Below are positions 1-5,126 of a stretch of DNA of 5,126 nt, piece after piece. Positions within the stretch are counted from its first letter, which is position 1; each line of letters opens with the position of its first letter. The translations under genes and the position numbers were made by a program. The notes below the pieces were generated by a model that was given only the letters and a program-made list of their open reading frames with translations, was not told the DNA's origin and made no database searches. Origin of the DNA: Aquabacter sp. (GTDB lineage Bacteria > Pseudomonadota > Alphaproteobacteria > Rhizobiales > Xanthobacteraceae); contig JASBUY010000421.1 of the NCBI GenBank assembly GCA_030147645.1, positions 1 to 5,126 of the forward strand, in the 5' to 3' direction.

Positions 1-55
1 TAGAGAATGCGTTACCCGATCAGCCTGCGATGCAGGCTGATCGGCGCATGCTCTA
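1..55 (-). terminator. Long imperfect hairpin at the 3' end of cinA, probable terminator
   Basis: An inner stem of 13 perfect pairs (16-28 with 32-44, loop GAT) is extended by an outer stem of 11 positions with one mismatch (1-11 with 45-55). Four unpaired bases on one side (12-15) separate the two. The outer right arm contains the cinA stop codon (55-53), so the structure begins exactly where the minus-strand operon stops coding. No clear U-tract follows the inner stem on either strand, so classic intrinsic termination is uncertain. It could instead act as a 3' mRNA-stabilising hairpin or be a palindromic repeat. Sequence beyond position 1 is not visible. Confidence 0.55.
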
Positions 56-556
56 AAGGGTGCCGGTTCCCGCGAGATCGCTCAGCATGTCCAGCGCCAC
101 CGCCACCGAACGCAGGCGGATCTCCTCCCGTCCGAGGCCGCCGAACCGCATTTCGCGATGGCGCACCAGCCCGTCCTGCCGGGCGCATGCGAAATGGACG
201 AGGCCCACCGGCTTTTCGGCCGAGCCGCCGCCGGGGCCGGCGACACCGGTAATGGAGACCGCGAGCCCGGTGCCCGCCGTCTTCAAGGCGCCGCGCGCCA
301 TTTCCCGCGCGGTCTGCTCGCTCACCGCGCCATGGGCGGCGAGGGTGGCTTCTGACACGCCGAGCATCGCCACCTTGGCCGCGTTGGAATAGGTGACGAA
401 GCCGCGATCCACCACATCGGACGAGCCGGGAATGGCGGTGAGAGCGCCGGCCACGAGACCCCCTGTGCAGGATTCGGCCGTGGCGAGGGTTAGGCCGGCG
501 GCGCGGCAGGCGGCGAGCACCGCCTCGGCGCGCGCATAAAGAGCAGCGTCCATCAT
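53..556 (-). CDS. pncC: CinA C-terminal-domain protein, nicotinamide-nucleotide amidohydrolase (PncC)
   Basis: This 167-residue protein is a standalone CinA-C domain. Known members deamidate nicotinamide mononucleotide to nicotinate mononucleotide and ammonia, a cytoplasmic step of the pyridine nucleotide cycle. Visible family motifs are AESCTGG (26-32, with the catalytic serine), the YSNAAK segment (56-61) and SITGVAGPGGGSAEKPVGLVH (101-121). The length fits single-domain members; there is no N-terminal MoCF-like domain as in full-length CinA. Of the two tandem ATGs, the first (556-554) is preferred because a strong GGAGGAG (571-565) lies 8 nt upstream. That ATG overlaps the ispDF stop as ATGA, so translational coupling is likely. 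The gene ends in TAG; a TGA lies in frame after a further 10 codons. The family call is firm; the enzymatic activity is inferred from the family. Confidence 0.9.
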   Translation of the reverse strand: MMDAALYARAEAVLAACRAAGLTLATAESCTGGLVAGALTAIPGSSDVVDRGFVTYSNAAKVAMLGVSEATLAAHGAVSEQTAREMARGALKTAGTGLAVSITGVAGPGGGSAEKPVGLVHFACARQDGLVRHREMRFGGLGREEIRLRSVAVALDMLSDLAGTGTL

Positions 557-1731
557 TCCGGTGTCTCCTCCGGCAGGCGGATGGTGGCCGAGGCCATGGC
601 AGCGATCCCTTCGCGGCGGCCGGTAAAGCCGAGCCGCTCGGTGGTGGTCGCTTTCACGCTGATGCGATCCACGCCGACGCCGGTGATTTGTGCGATTCGG
701 GCGCGCATGGCGTCGCGATGCGGGCCGACTTTGGGTGCCTCGCAAATGAGGGTCAGGTCCAGATGGCCGATGCGCCCGCCGCGCGCGCGAACGCGGTCGG
801 CCGCAAAGGCAAGGAACTGGTCGGAACGCGCGCCCTTCCATTGCGGGTCGCTGGGCGGGAAATGCGCCCCGATATCGCCTTCGCAGAGGGCGCCGAGGAG
901 GGCGTCGGTGAGGGCGTGCAGGCCCACATCCGCGTCCGAATGCCCGTCCAGTCCCTGGCCGAAGGGAATGGCAATTCCGCCGAGCATCACATGGTCGCCG
1001 GGGCCGAAGGCGTGGACATCGAAGCCCGTTCCCATGCGCACGTCGTCGAGGCGAGGGGAGGGCGCGCCTGCGGCGCGATCAAGATCGGCCGGATGGGTCA
1101 GTTTCACGTTCTGCGCCTCTCCTTCGAAAACCGTCACCGGGTGCCCGGCATATTCCATCACGGCCGCGTCGTCGGTCAGGCCCTCCCGGCCGGCGACGAG
1201 CGCGGCATCATGGGCCGCGCGCAAAGCATCGTAGCGGAAAGCCTGGGGGGTCTGCACGGCGCGTAGCCCCGCGCGCTCTGGTGACGCCGTGACCCGGCCC
1301 TGCGAATCGACGCACTTCACCGTGTCGGTGACCGGCAGTCCGGGAATCGCCGCGCCGTAACGCTCGCCCGCCGCGATGGCCCGCGAGATCAGCGCCTGGG
1401 ACAGATAGGGGCGGGCGGCATCGTGTACGAGGACGATGTCCGGCCTGTCATCGGCGAGCGCCGCAAGGCCGGCACGCACCGAGGCCTGGCGGTCCGCGCC
1501 GCCGGCGACGGGAGGGCGCAGCTTTTCAAGGCCCGCGACCGCCGATCGATAAAGTGAGTCGTCCTCGGGATGGATGACGACCTGGATGACGCCGATGTCG
1601 GGGTGGGCTGCGAGTGCGGCAAGGGCGAGCCGAAGGACGGGCACGCCATCGATGATGTGATATTGTTTAGGTACAGGTCCGCCGGCGCGGCTGCCGCGCC
1701 CCGCTGCCACCACGATTGCCGCACACAGCAT
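553..1731 (-). CDS. ispDF: Bifunctional IspD/IspF enzyme of the MEP isoprenoid pathway
   Basis: This is a 392-residue cytoplasmic fusion of two MEP-pathway enzymes. Residues ~1-220 are IspD (MEP cytidylyltransferase, making CDP-methylerythritol). They show the nucleotide-binding VAAGRGSR (8-15), K22 in PKQY, VHDAARP (102-108), TDTVK (135-139), TDDAAV (186-191) and NVKLTHPADL (208-217). Residues ~232-390 are IspF (MECDP synthase). They show GFDVHAF with metal ligands D238 and H240, H272 in LHALTDALLGAL, DIGAHFPPSD and the KATTTERLGFTGR segment (360-371). The intervening IspE activity must come from elsewhere. Fusion of these two is well known in alphaproteobacteria. The start is the ATG next to the conserved LCAAIVVAAGRG; a GTG 12 nt upstream (1743-1741) is possible, and AAGG lies 12 nt before the ATG. 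The open frame runs upstream to 1839, but that part looks non-family. The 3' end overlaps cinA. Both domains look complete. Confidence 0.95.
   Translation of the reverse strand: MLCAAIVVAAGRGSRAGGPVPKQYHIIDGVPVLRLALAALAAHPDIGVIQVVIHPEDDSLYRSAVAGLEKLRPPVAGGADRQASVRAGLAALADDRPDIVLVHDAARPYLSQALISRAIAAGERYGAAIPGLPVTDTVKCVDSQGRVTASPERAGLRAVQTPQAFRYDALRAAHDAALVAGREGLTDDAAVMEYAGHPVTVFEGEAQNVKLTHPADLDRAAGAPSPRLDDVRMGTGFDVHAFGPGDHVMLGGIAIPFGQGLDGHSDADVGLHALTDALLGALCEGDIGAHFPPSDPQWKGARSDQFLAFAADRVRARGGRIGHLDLTLICEAPKVGPHRDAMRARIAQITGVGVDRISVKATTTERLGFTGRREGIAAMASATIRLPEETPE
565..571 (-). promoter_or_regulatory. Strong Shine-Dalgarno for cinA inside the ispDF 3' end
   Basis: On the minus strand GGAGGAG lies 8 nt before the ATG at 556 and 11 nt before the ATG at 553, which favours the first of the two tandem start codons. 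It lies within the last codons of ispDF, consistent with coupled translation of the pair. Confidence 0.75.
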
Positions 1732-1880
1732 CACTGAATTCACCCTTGCTTCTGCGCCCTTGAAGCGCGGCGGCCGGTTTGCCGCAAGTGGCAAGCGGAT
1801 GGGCGTCCGCCGAAGCCGTATGCTGCGCCGTGGGCACAACCTAGGGTGCGCGTGCGCCCGGCGACTAGGGATCGATCACG

Positions 1881-1898
1881 CTGCCCTTGCATGGGCAG
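1881..1898. promoter_or_regulatory. 18-bp near-perfect palindrome, candidate operator upstream of dusB
   Basis: CTGCCCTTGCATGGGCAG pairs at 16 of 18 positions, with only the T/T pair at 1887/1892 mismatched. Its centre contains TTGCAT, which falls where a -35 element would sit relative to TAGAAT at 1909-1914. That position suits a repressor-type operator. It only loosely resembles the enteric NtrC site (TGCAC...GTGCA), so the binding protein is unknown. An RNA hairpin in a leader transcribed from further upstream is an alternative. Confidence 0.45.
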
Positions 1899-1914
1899 CG
1901 CGAATGTCTAGAAT
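1887..1914 (+). promoter_or_regulatory. Candidate promoter for dusB-ntrB-ntrC
   Basis: TAGAAT (1909-1914) matches a sigma-70 -10 box at 5 of 6 positions. With a 16-bp spacer the upstream hexamer is TTGCAT (1887-1892), a weak -35 with 3 of 6 consensus matches. Transcription would begin near 1920-1922, leaving almost no leader before the ATG at 1923 but about 22 nt before the alternative GTG start at 1944. The call rests on consensus inspection only. Confidence 0.35.
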
Positions 1915-1922
1915 GTAGGCAA

Positions 1923-2987
1923 ATGACAGGTGGCCTAATTTCTGTGCAGGAAAATCGCACCGTTTCTCTACCGCCCCTCGCCATCGGCGGGCATGTGCTG
2001 GCAAATCCCGTGCTGCTCGCGCCCATGGCCGGGATCACGGACGCCCCGGTGCGGCGCATGGCGGTGCGTCATGGCGCGGGTCTCGTCGTATCCGAGATGG
2101 TGGCGAGCGAAGCTTTGCTGTCCGGTCATGCAGAGATGACGCTGCGGGCGGAACGCGCCGGCGCGCCGCTCCACGCCGTGCAGCTTGCCGGCAACGATCC
2201 CCATTGGATGGCCGAGGCCGCGCGCATGGCCGAGGCGGAGGGGGCGGACATCATCGACATCAATATGGGCTGCCCCGCAAAGCGGGTGACAACCGGCGCG
2301 GCCGGGGCTGCTTTGCTGCGGGACATGCCGCTCGCCGGGCGCATTCTGGATGCGGTTCGCGCGGCGGTGCGCCTGCCTGTGACGGTGAAGACCCGCCTGG
2401 GCTGGGAAGCTGGCGCACCCACCGCGCCCGCGCTGGCACAATTGGCGGAAAAGGCGGGCCTTTCGCTGGTGACGGTTCATGGCCGCACGCGCTGCCAATT
2501 CTACAAGGGCACTGCCGACTGGGCCGCCATTCGGGCGGTGACCGAGGCGGTGCGCCTGCCCGTGATCGCCAATGGCGATCTCACCGATGCCCGCGATGCC
2601 CCGGCCATGCTGGCGGCCTCGGGCGCGCAGGGCGTCATGATCGGCCGCGGCGCGCAGGGCCGGCCCTGGTTTCCGGGCCATGTGGCGCGCTTTCTGACCA
2701 CCGGACGGGTCCCGGCTCCGCCGAGCCTGGAGGCGCAGCGCGACATGCTGCTCGAACTCTATGAGGGCTGGCTGTCGCTCTATGGCGTGGTCCTCGGGGT
2801 GCGTCAGGCCCGCAAGCATGTGGGCTGGGCGCTGGAAGCCGCTGCGGACTGTGCCGGCCCTGCCGCCCTTACGCCCGGCTGGGTCGCGGCCTGGCGCGAA
2901 CGTCTTCTCACCTGCGAGGAGCCGGACCGTGTCCGCACCGGCATCCGCGCTGCATTCGATGATCTCAATTGGAGGGCCGCGGCATGA
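1923..2987 (+). CDS. dusB: tRNA-dihydrouridine synthase DusB (NifR3-like)
   Basis: This is a 354-residue flavoprotein of the Dus family, which reduces specific uridines in the tRNA D-loop using FMN and NADPH. An FMN-binding TIM barrel fills residues ~25-255. It shows LLAPMAGITDAPVR (31-44), the catalytic-cysteine motif NMGCPAKRV (C117), VTVKTRLGW (K156), VTVHGRTRCQFYKG (H186), VIANGDL (214-220) and the phosphate-binding GVMIGRGAQGRPW (237-249). The C-terminal helical tRNA-recognition part contains RQARKHVGWAL (294-304). The ATG at 1923 is chosen; a GTG at 1944, with GGTGG 10 nt upstream, is an alternative that shortens the protein by 7 residues. The stop overlaps the ntrB ATG (ATGA). Historically this gene is nifR3/ORF1 of the ntrBC operon in Rhizobium, Rhodobacter and Azorhizobium. 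All key residues are present, and it appears intact although the two genes after it are interrupted. Confidence 0.93.
   Translation: MTGGLISVQENRTVSLPPLAIGGHVLANPVLLAPMAGITDAPVRRMAVRHGAGLVVSEMVASEALLSGHAEMTLRAERAGAPLHAVQLAGNDPHWMAEAARMAEAEGADIIDINMGCPAKRVTTGAAGAALLRDMPLAGRILDAVRAAVRLPVTVKTRLGWEAGAPTAPALAQLAEKAGLSLVTVHGRTRCQFYKGTADWAAIRAVTEAVRLPVIANGDLTDARDAPAMLAASGAQGVMIGRGAQGRPWFPGHVARFLTTGRVPAPPSLEAQRDMLLELYEGWLSLYGVVLGVRQARKHVGWALEAAADCAGPAALTPGWVAAWRERLLTCEEPDRVRTGIRAAFDDLNWRAAA
2971..2975 (+). promoter_or_regulatory. Shine-Dalgarno deciding the ntrB start
   Basis: GGAGG lies 8 nt before the ATG at 2984. This supports that ATG over the in-frame TTG at 2969, which lies upstream of the ribosome site. 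The site is inside the end of dusB, consistent with coupled translation through the ATGA overlap. Confidence 0.75.
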
Positions 2988-4111
2988 AGGCGGACACCAA
3001 GCGGCGACCGGAGCCGGAGCCGCCTTTCACGCGGGCCATCCTGGACGCTGTTCCCCATCCCGTGGTGACGCTCTCCGATACCGGGCAGATCGTGGACGCC
3101 AATGTGGCCGCCGAGGCCTTTTTCGAGGTGAGCCTGCCGGTGCTGCGGCGCCGCCCCTTTGCGGAATTCGTGCCCTTCGGCACGCCCTTGCTGGGCCTCA
3201 TCGATCAGGTGCGGCTGCGCGGGGCGCCGGTGAACGAATATCGCGTCGATCTCGGCACGCCCCGCAATGGCGGGGAGCGCGTGGTGGACATCCACGTGGC
3301 GCCGGTTTCCGAGCGCGCGGGCCATGTGGTGGTGATGCTCCAGGAGCGCACCATCGCGGACAAGATGGACCGCCAATTGACCCATCGCGGCGCCGCCCGC
3401 TCCGTGAGCGCGCTCGCCTCCATGCTGGCGCACGAGATCAAGAACCCGCTTTCCGGCATTCGCGGCGCGGCCCAATTGCTGGAACAGTCCGCCGGGGATG
3501 AAGACCGCGCGCTGACCCGTCTCATCTGCGACGAGGCGGACCGCATCGTGAAGCTTGTGGATCGGATGGAGGTCTTCTCCGACGAGCGCCCCGTGTAGCG
3601 CGAGCCGGTCAATATCCATGCGGTGCTGGAACATGTGCGGACCCTGGCGGCCTCGGGCTTCGGCCGCCATGTGCGCTTCGTGGAGGAATATGACCCCTCG
3701 CTGCCGCCGGTTTTCGCCAATCGCGATCAGCTGATTCAGGTCTTCCTCAATCTGGTGAAGAATGCGGCGGAAGCCATCGACGGCGAGGCGGACGGCGAGA
3801 TTCAGCTCACCACCGCCTTCCGGCCCGGCGTGCGGCTCACCGTGCCGGGCACCACGAGCCGGGTCAGCCTGCCGCTTGAATTCTGCGTGCGCGACAACGG
3901 CAAGGGCGTGCCCGACGACCTGCTGCCGCACCTGTTCGACCCCTTCGTGACCACCAAGCCGACCGGAACTGGCCTCGGCCTTGCATTGGTCGCGAAGATC
4001 ATCGGGGACCATGGCGGCATCGTTGAATGCGACAGCCAGCCCCGGCGAACCACCTTCCGGGTGCTCCTGCCTATGTATCGCGGCAAGCGCGCCTCCGCCG
4101 AAGACAACTGA
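2984..4111 (+). pseudogene. ntrB: Nitrogen-regulation sensor kinase NtrB (GlnL), interrupted by an in-frame TAG
   Basis: NtrB is the cytoplasmic, PII-controlled histidine kinase/phosphatase that sets NtrC phosphorylation by nitrogen status. Read through the amber codon, the frame is 375 codons, a normal NtrB length. Residues ~17-120 form the PAS sensor domain (ILDAVPHPVVTLSDTGQIVDAN). The dimerisation/H-box domain is LASMLAHEIKNPLSGIRGAAQLLE (144-167), with phosphorylatable H150. TAG replaces codon 205 between DERPV and REPVN, where relatives usually have Glu as I recall. Downstream in the same frame the ATPase domain is intact: N-box LVKNAAEAI (N260), G1 DNGKG (304-308), FDPFVTTK (318-325) and G2 GTGLGL (328-333). 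Translation stopping at 205 would yield PAS plus H-box without the ATP-binding domain. A GTG at 3623 could restart the remainder, but I see no ribosome site. There is no frameshift, so the damage is recent, an error, or suppressed. Confidence 0.9.
3596..3598 (+). other. In-frame amber codon within ntrB
   Basis: TAG at codon 205 is followed immediately by CGC, with the NtrB frame continuing for 170 further codons to a TGA. A single G-to-T change from GAG (Glu) would create it. The ancestral Glu is inferred from recalled homologues. Confidence 0.95.
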
Positions 4112-4114
4112 GGG
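4110..4114 (+). promoter_or_regulatory. Ribosome binding site for ntrC
   Basis: GAGGG overlaps the ntrB TGA and lies 4 nt before the ATG at 4119. The spacing is short but usable. It supports this start, which coincides with the conserved NtrC N-terminus (MPTGSILVADDD), over the longer open frame beginning at 3981 inside ntrB. Confidence 0.6.
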
Positions 4115-4118
4115 ATCC

Positions 4119-5126
4119 ATGCCGACAGGAAGCATCCTGGTCGCCGACGACGACGCCGCCATCCGCACCGTGCTCAACCAGGCTCTCTCACGGGCCGGCT
4201 ATGAGGTGCGCTCCTGCGGCAATGCGGCCACCTTGTGGCGATGGGTCAGCCAGGGGGATGGCGATCTCGTCATCACCGACGTGGTGATGCCCGACGAGAA
4301 CGCCTTCGACCTCCTGCCGCGCATCAAGAAGGCGCGGCCGGATTTGCCGGTCATCGTCATGAGCGCGCAGAACACCTTCATGACCGCCATCCGCGCCTCC
4401 GAGCGCGGGGCTTACGAATATCTGCCGAAGCCCTTCGACCTGAAGGAACTGATCTCCATCGTCGGCCGCGCCTTGGCGGAGCCGAAGAAGGCGGATGCGC
4501 GCGGCCATGGCGGGGAAGACCAGGACAATATCCCGCTGGTGGGCCGCTCGCCCGCCATGCAGGAAATCTATCGCCTGCTCGCCCGCCTCCTGCAGACCGA
4601 CCTCACCGTGATGATCGCGGGCGAGAGCGGCACCGGCAAGGAACTGGTGGCGCGGGCGCTGCACGATTACGGCAAGCGCCGCTCCGGGCCCTTCGTCGCC
4701 ATCAACATGGCGGCGATCCCGCGCGACCTGATCGAGAGCGAATTGTTCGGCCTCGAGAAGGGGTCGTTCACGGGGGCCACCACGCGCAATCCCTGCCGCT
4801 TCGAGCAGGCCTAGGGCGGCACGCTGTTCCTGGACGAGATCGGCGACATGCCCATGGAGGCGCAGACCCGCCTGCTGCGCGTGCTCCAGCAGGGCGAATA
4901 CACGACGGTCGGCGGGCGCACGCCCATCAAGACCGACGTGCGCATCATTGCCGCCACCAACACGGACCTGCGCACGCTGATCCAGCAGGGTCTGTTCCGC
5001 GAGGATCTGTTCTTCCGCCTGAACGTGGTGCCGCTGCGCCTGCCGCCGCTGCGCGAACGCTCCGAGGACGTGCCGGATCTGGTGCGGCATTTCTTCCTTC
5101 AGGCGGAGCGGGAGGGCCTGCCGGCG
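4119..5126 (+). pseudogene. ntrC: Nitrogen-regulation response regulator NtrC, interrupted by an in-frame TAG; 3' end off the window
   Basis: NtrC is the sigma-54 activator phosphorylated by NtrB. The receiver domain (~5-115) has D10-D12, phosphoacceptor D54 in VITDVVMPDE, S82 and K104 in LPKPFD. The AAA+ domain starts near 138, with Walker A GESGTGKE (168-175) and a GSFTGA loop (215-220) in place of the usual GAFTGA. TAG replaces codon 232 in FEQA-TAG-GGTLFLDEIGDMP, where the family has Glu. The same frame then runs 104 codons to the window edge with Walker B LFLDE (236-240), sensor I RIIAATN (275-281) and the arginine-finger region FREDLFFRLN (293-302). The C-terminal HTH (expected to ~480 residues) lies outside. 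The 231-residue product would keep the receiver and Walker A but lack Walker B and DNA binding. L212 and C226 also depart from the usual H/Y and G. It forms one operon with ntrB. Confidence 0.9.
4812..4814 (+). other. In-frame amber codon within ntrC
   Basis: TAG at codon 232 stands where the family has a nearly invariant Glu before GGTLFLDEIGD. One G-to-T change from GAG explains it. The next base is G, unlike the C after the ntrB amber codon, so the two stops do not share an immediate readthrough context. Confidence 0.95.

Larger units (their letters stand above)
1732..1922. promoter_or_regulatory. Divergent promoter region between ispDF and dusB
   Basis: These 191 bp separate the minus-strand ispDF-cinA operon from the plus-strand dusB-ntrB-ntrC operon, so both promoters should lie here. 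Visible elements are a TTGCC/GGCAA inverted repeat with a 6-nt spacer (1779-1794), two CTAGGG copies 24 bp apart (1841-1846 and 1865-1870), and a GC-rich plus-strand hairpin between them (1844-1849 with 1854-1859, including one G-U pair). An 18-bp palindrome (1881-1898) follows. Open frames extend into this region from both genes, but their translations do not resemble the families' N-termini. I see no convincing sigma-54 -24/-12 element and no clear ispDF promoter. Confidence 0.6.

Noticed and set aside
1732..1839. N-terminal extension of IspDF to an upstream start at 1839
   Set aside because: The extra residues are Arg/Pro-rich and unlike IspD, which normally begins just before the AAIVVAAGRG motif.
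1779..1900. Sigma-54 (-24/-12) promoter for dusB-ntrBC
   Set aside because: TGGCA near 1789 and TTGCA at 1887 each match half the consensus, but neither has its partner at the required spacing.
3590..3625. Programmed frameshift or intron as the cause of the ntrB break
   Set aside because: The frame is identical on both sides of the TAG and no residues are missing, so a single base substitution is sufficient.
3981..4118. Longer ntrC frame starting inside ntrB
   Set aside because: The ATG at 4119 follows a ribosome site and matches the NtrC N-terminus; the upstream part overlaps the NtrB ATPase domain.
2804..4177. 457-codon open frame on the minus strand across the dusB end, ntrB and the ntrC start
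   Set aside because: It is antisense to clearly conserved coding sequence. The translation is low-complexity (His/Ala/Gly/Arg-rich) with no recognisable domain, as expected of shadow frames in GC-rich DNA.
4188..5090. 300-codon minus-strand open frame opposite ntrC
   Set aside because: It is a shadow of the NtrC receiver/AAA+ frame, with no family motif or ribosome site.
1..5126. CRISPR array, tRNA/rRNA gene, insertion sequence or phage element
   Set aside because: No direct-repeat array, cloverleaf, transposase or terminal inverted repeats are visible; the window is a conserved chromosomal gene block.

Overview
The window is GC-rich (about two thirds G+C by eye) and carries the conserved alphaproteobacterial block cinA–ispDF <-> dusB(nifR3)–ntrB–ntrC. 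The bifunctional ispDF fusion, the divergent dusB-ntrB-ntrC operon and the protein sequences point to Hyphomicrobiales, perhaps near Xanthobacteraceae/Azorhizobium/Bradyrhizobium. This placement is inferred from recalled family sequences; no search was run.

Layout. Positions 1-55 form a long imperfect hairpin that includes the cinA stop codon, probably the 3' end of the minus-strand operon. On the minus strand, ispDF (1731-553) is followed by cinA/pncC (556-53), coupled by an ATGA overlap. An intergenic region of about 190 bp (1732-1922) separates the divergent operons. It holds a near-perfect 18-bp palindrome over a candidate dusB promoter. On the plus strand lie dusB (1923-2987), ntrB (2984-4111, ATGA overlap) and ntrC (4119 to beyond the window edge, 7-nt gap). 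The minus-strand genes serve isoprenoid precursor synthesis and NAD-cycle salvage. The plus-strand genes pair a tRNA dihydrouridine synthase with the nitrogen-responsive NtrB/NtrC two-component system.

The unusual point is that both regulators are interrupted by a single in-frame amber codon while the reading frame and conserved motifs continue intact on the far side. The TAGs are ntrB codon 205 (3596-3598) and ntrC codon 232 (4812-4814). Both sit where relatives, as I recall them, have Glu (GAG), so each is explained by one G-to-T change. In ntrC the TAG follows a cluster of further departures from otherwise near-invariant residues (GLEKGSFTGA, NPCRF), mostly also explicable as changes to T. 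cinA, ispDF and dusB look intact. Three explanations remain: recent coordinated loss of NtrBC, a damaged or erroneous sequence, or amber readthrough/suppression. The sequence alone favours mutation or error, but TAG readthrough is not excluded: the only gene here ending in TAG, cinA, would be extended by just 11 residues before a TGA.
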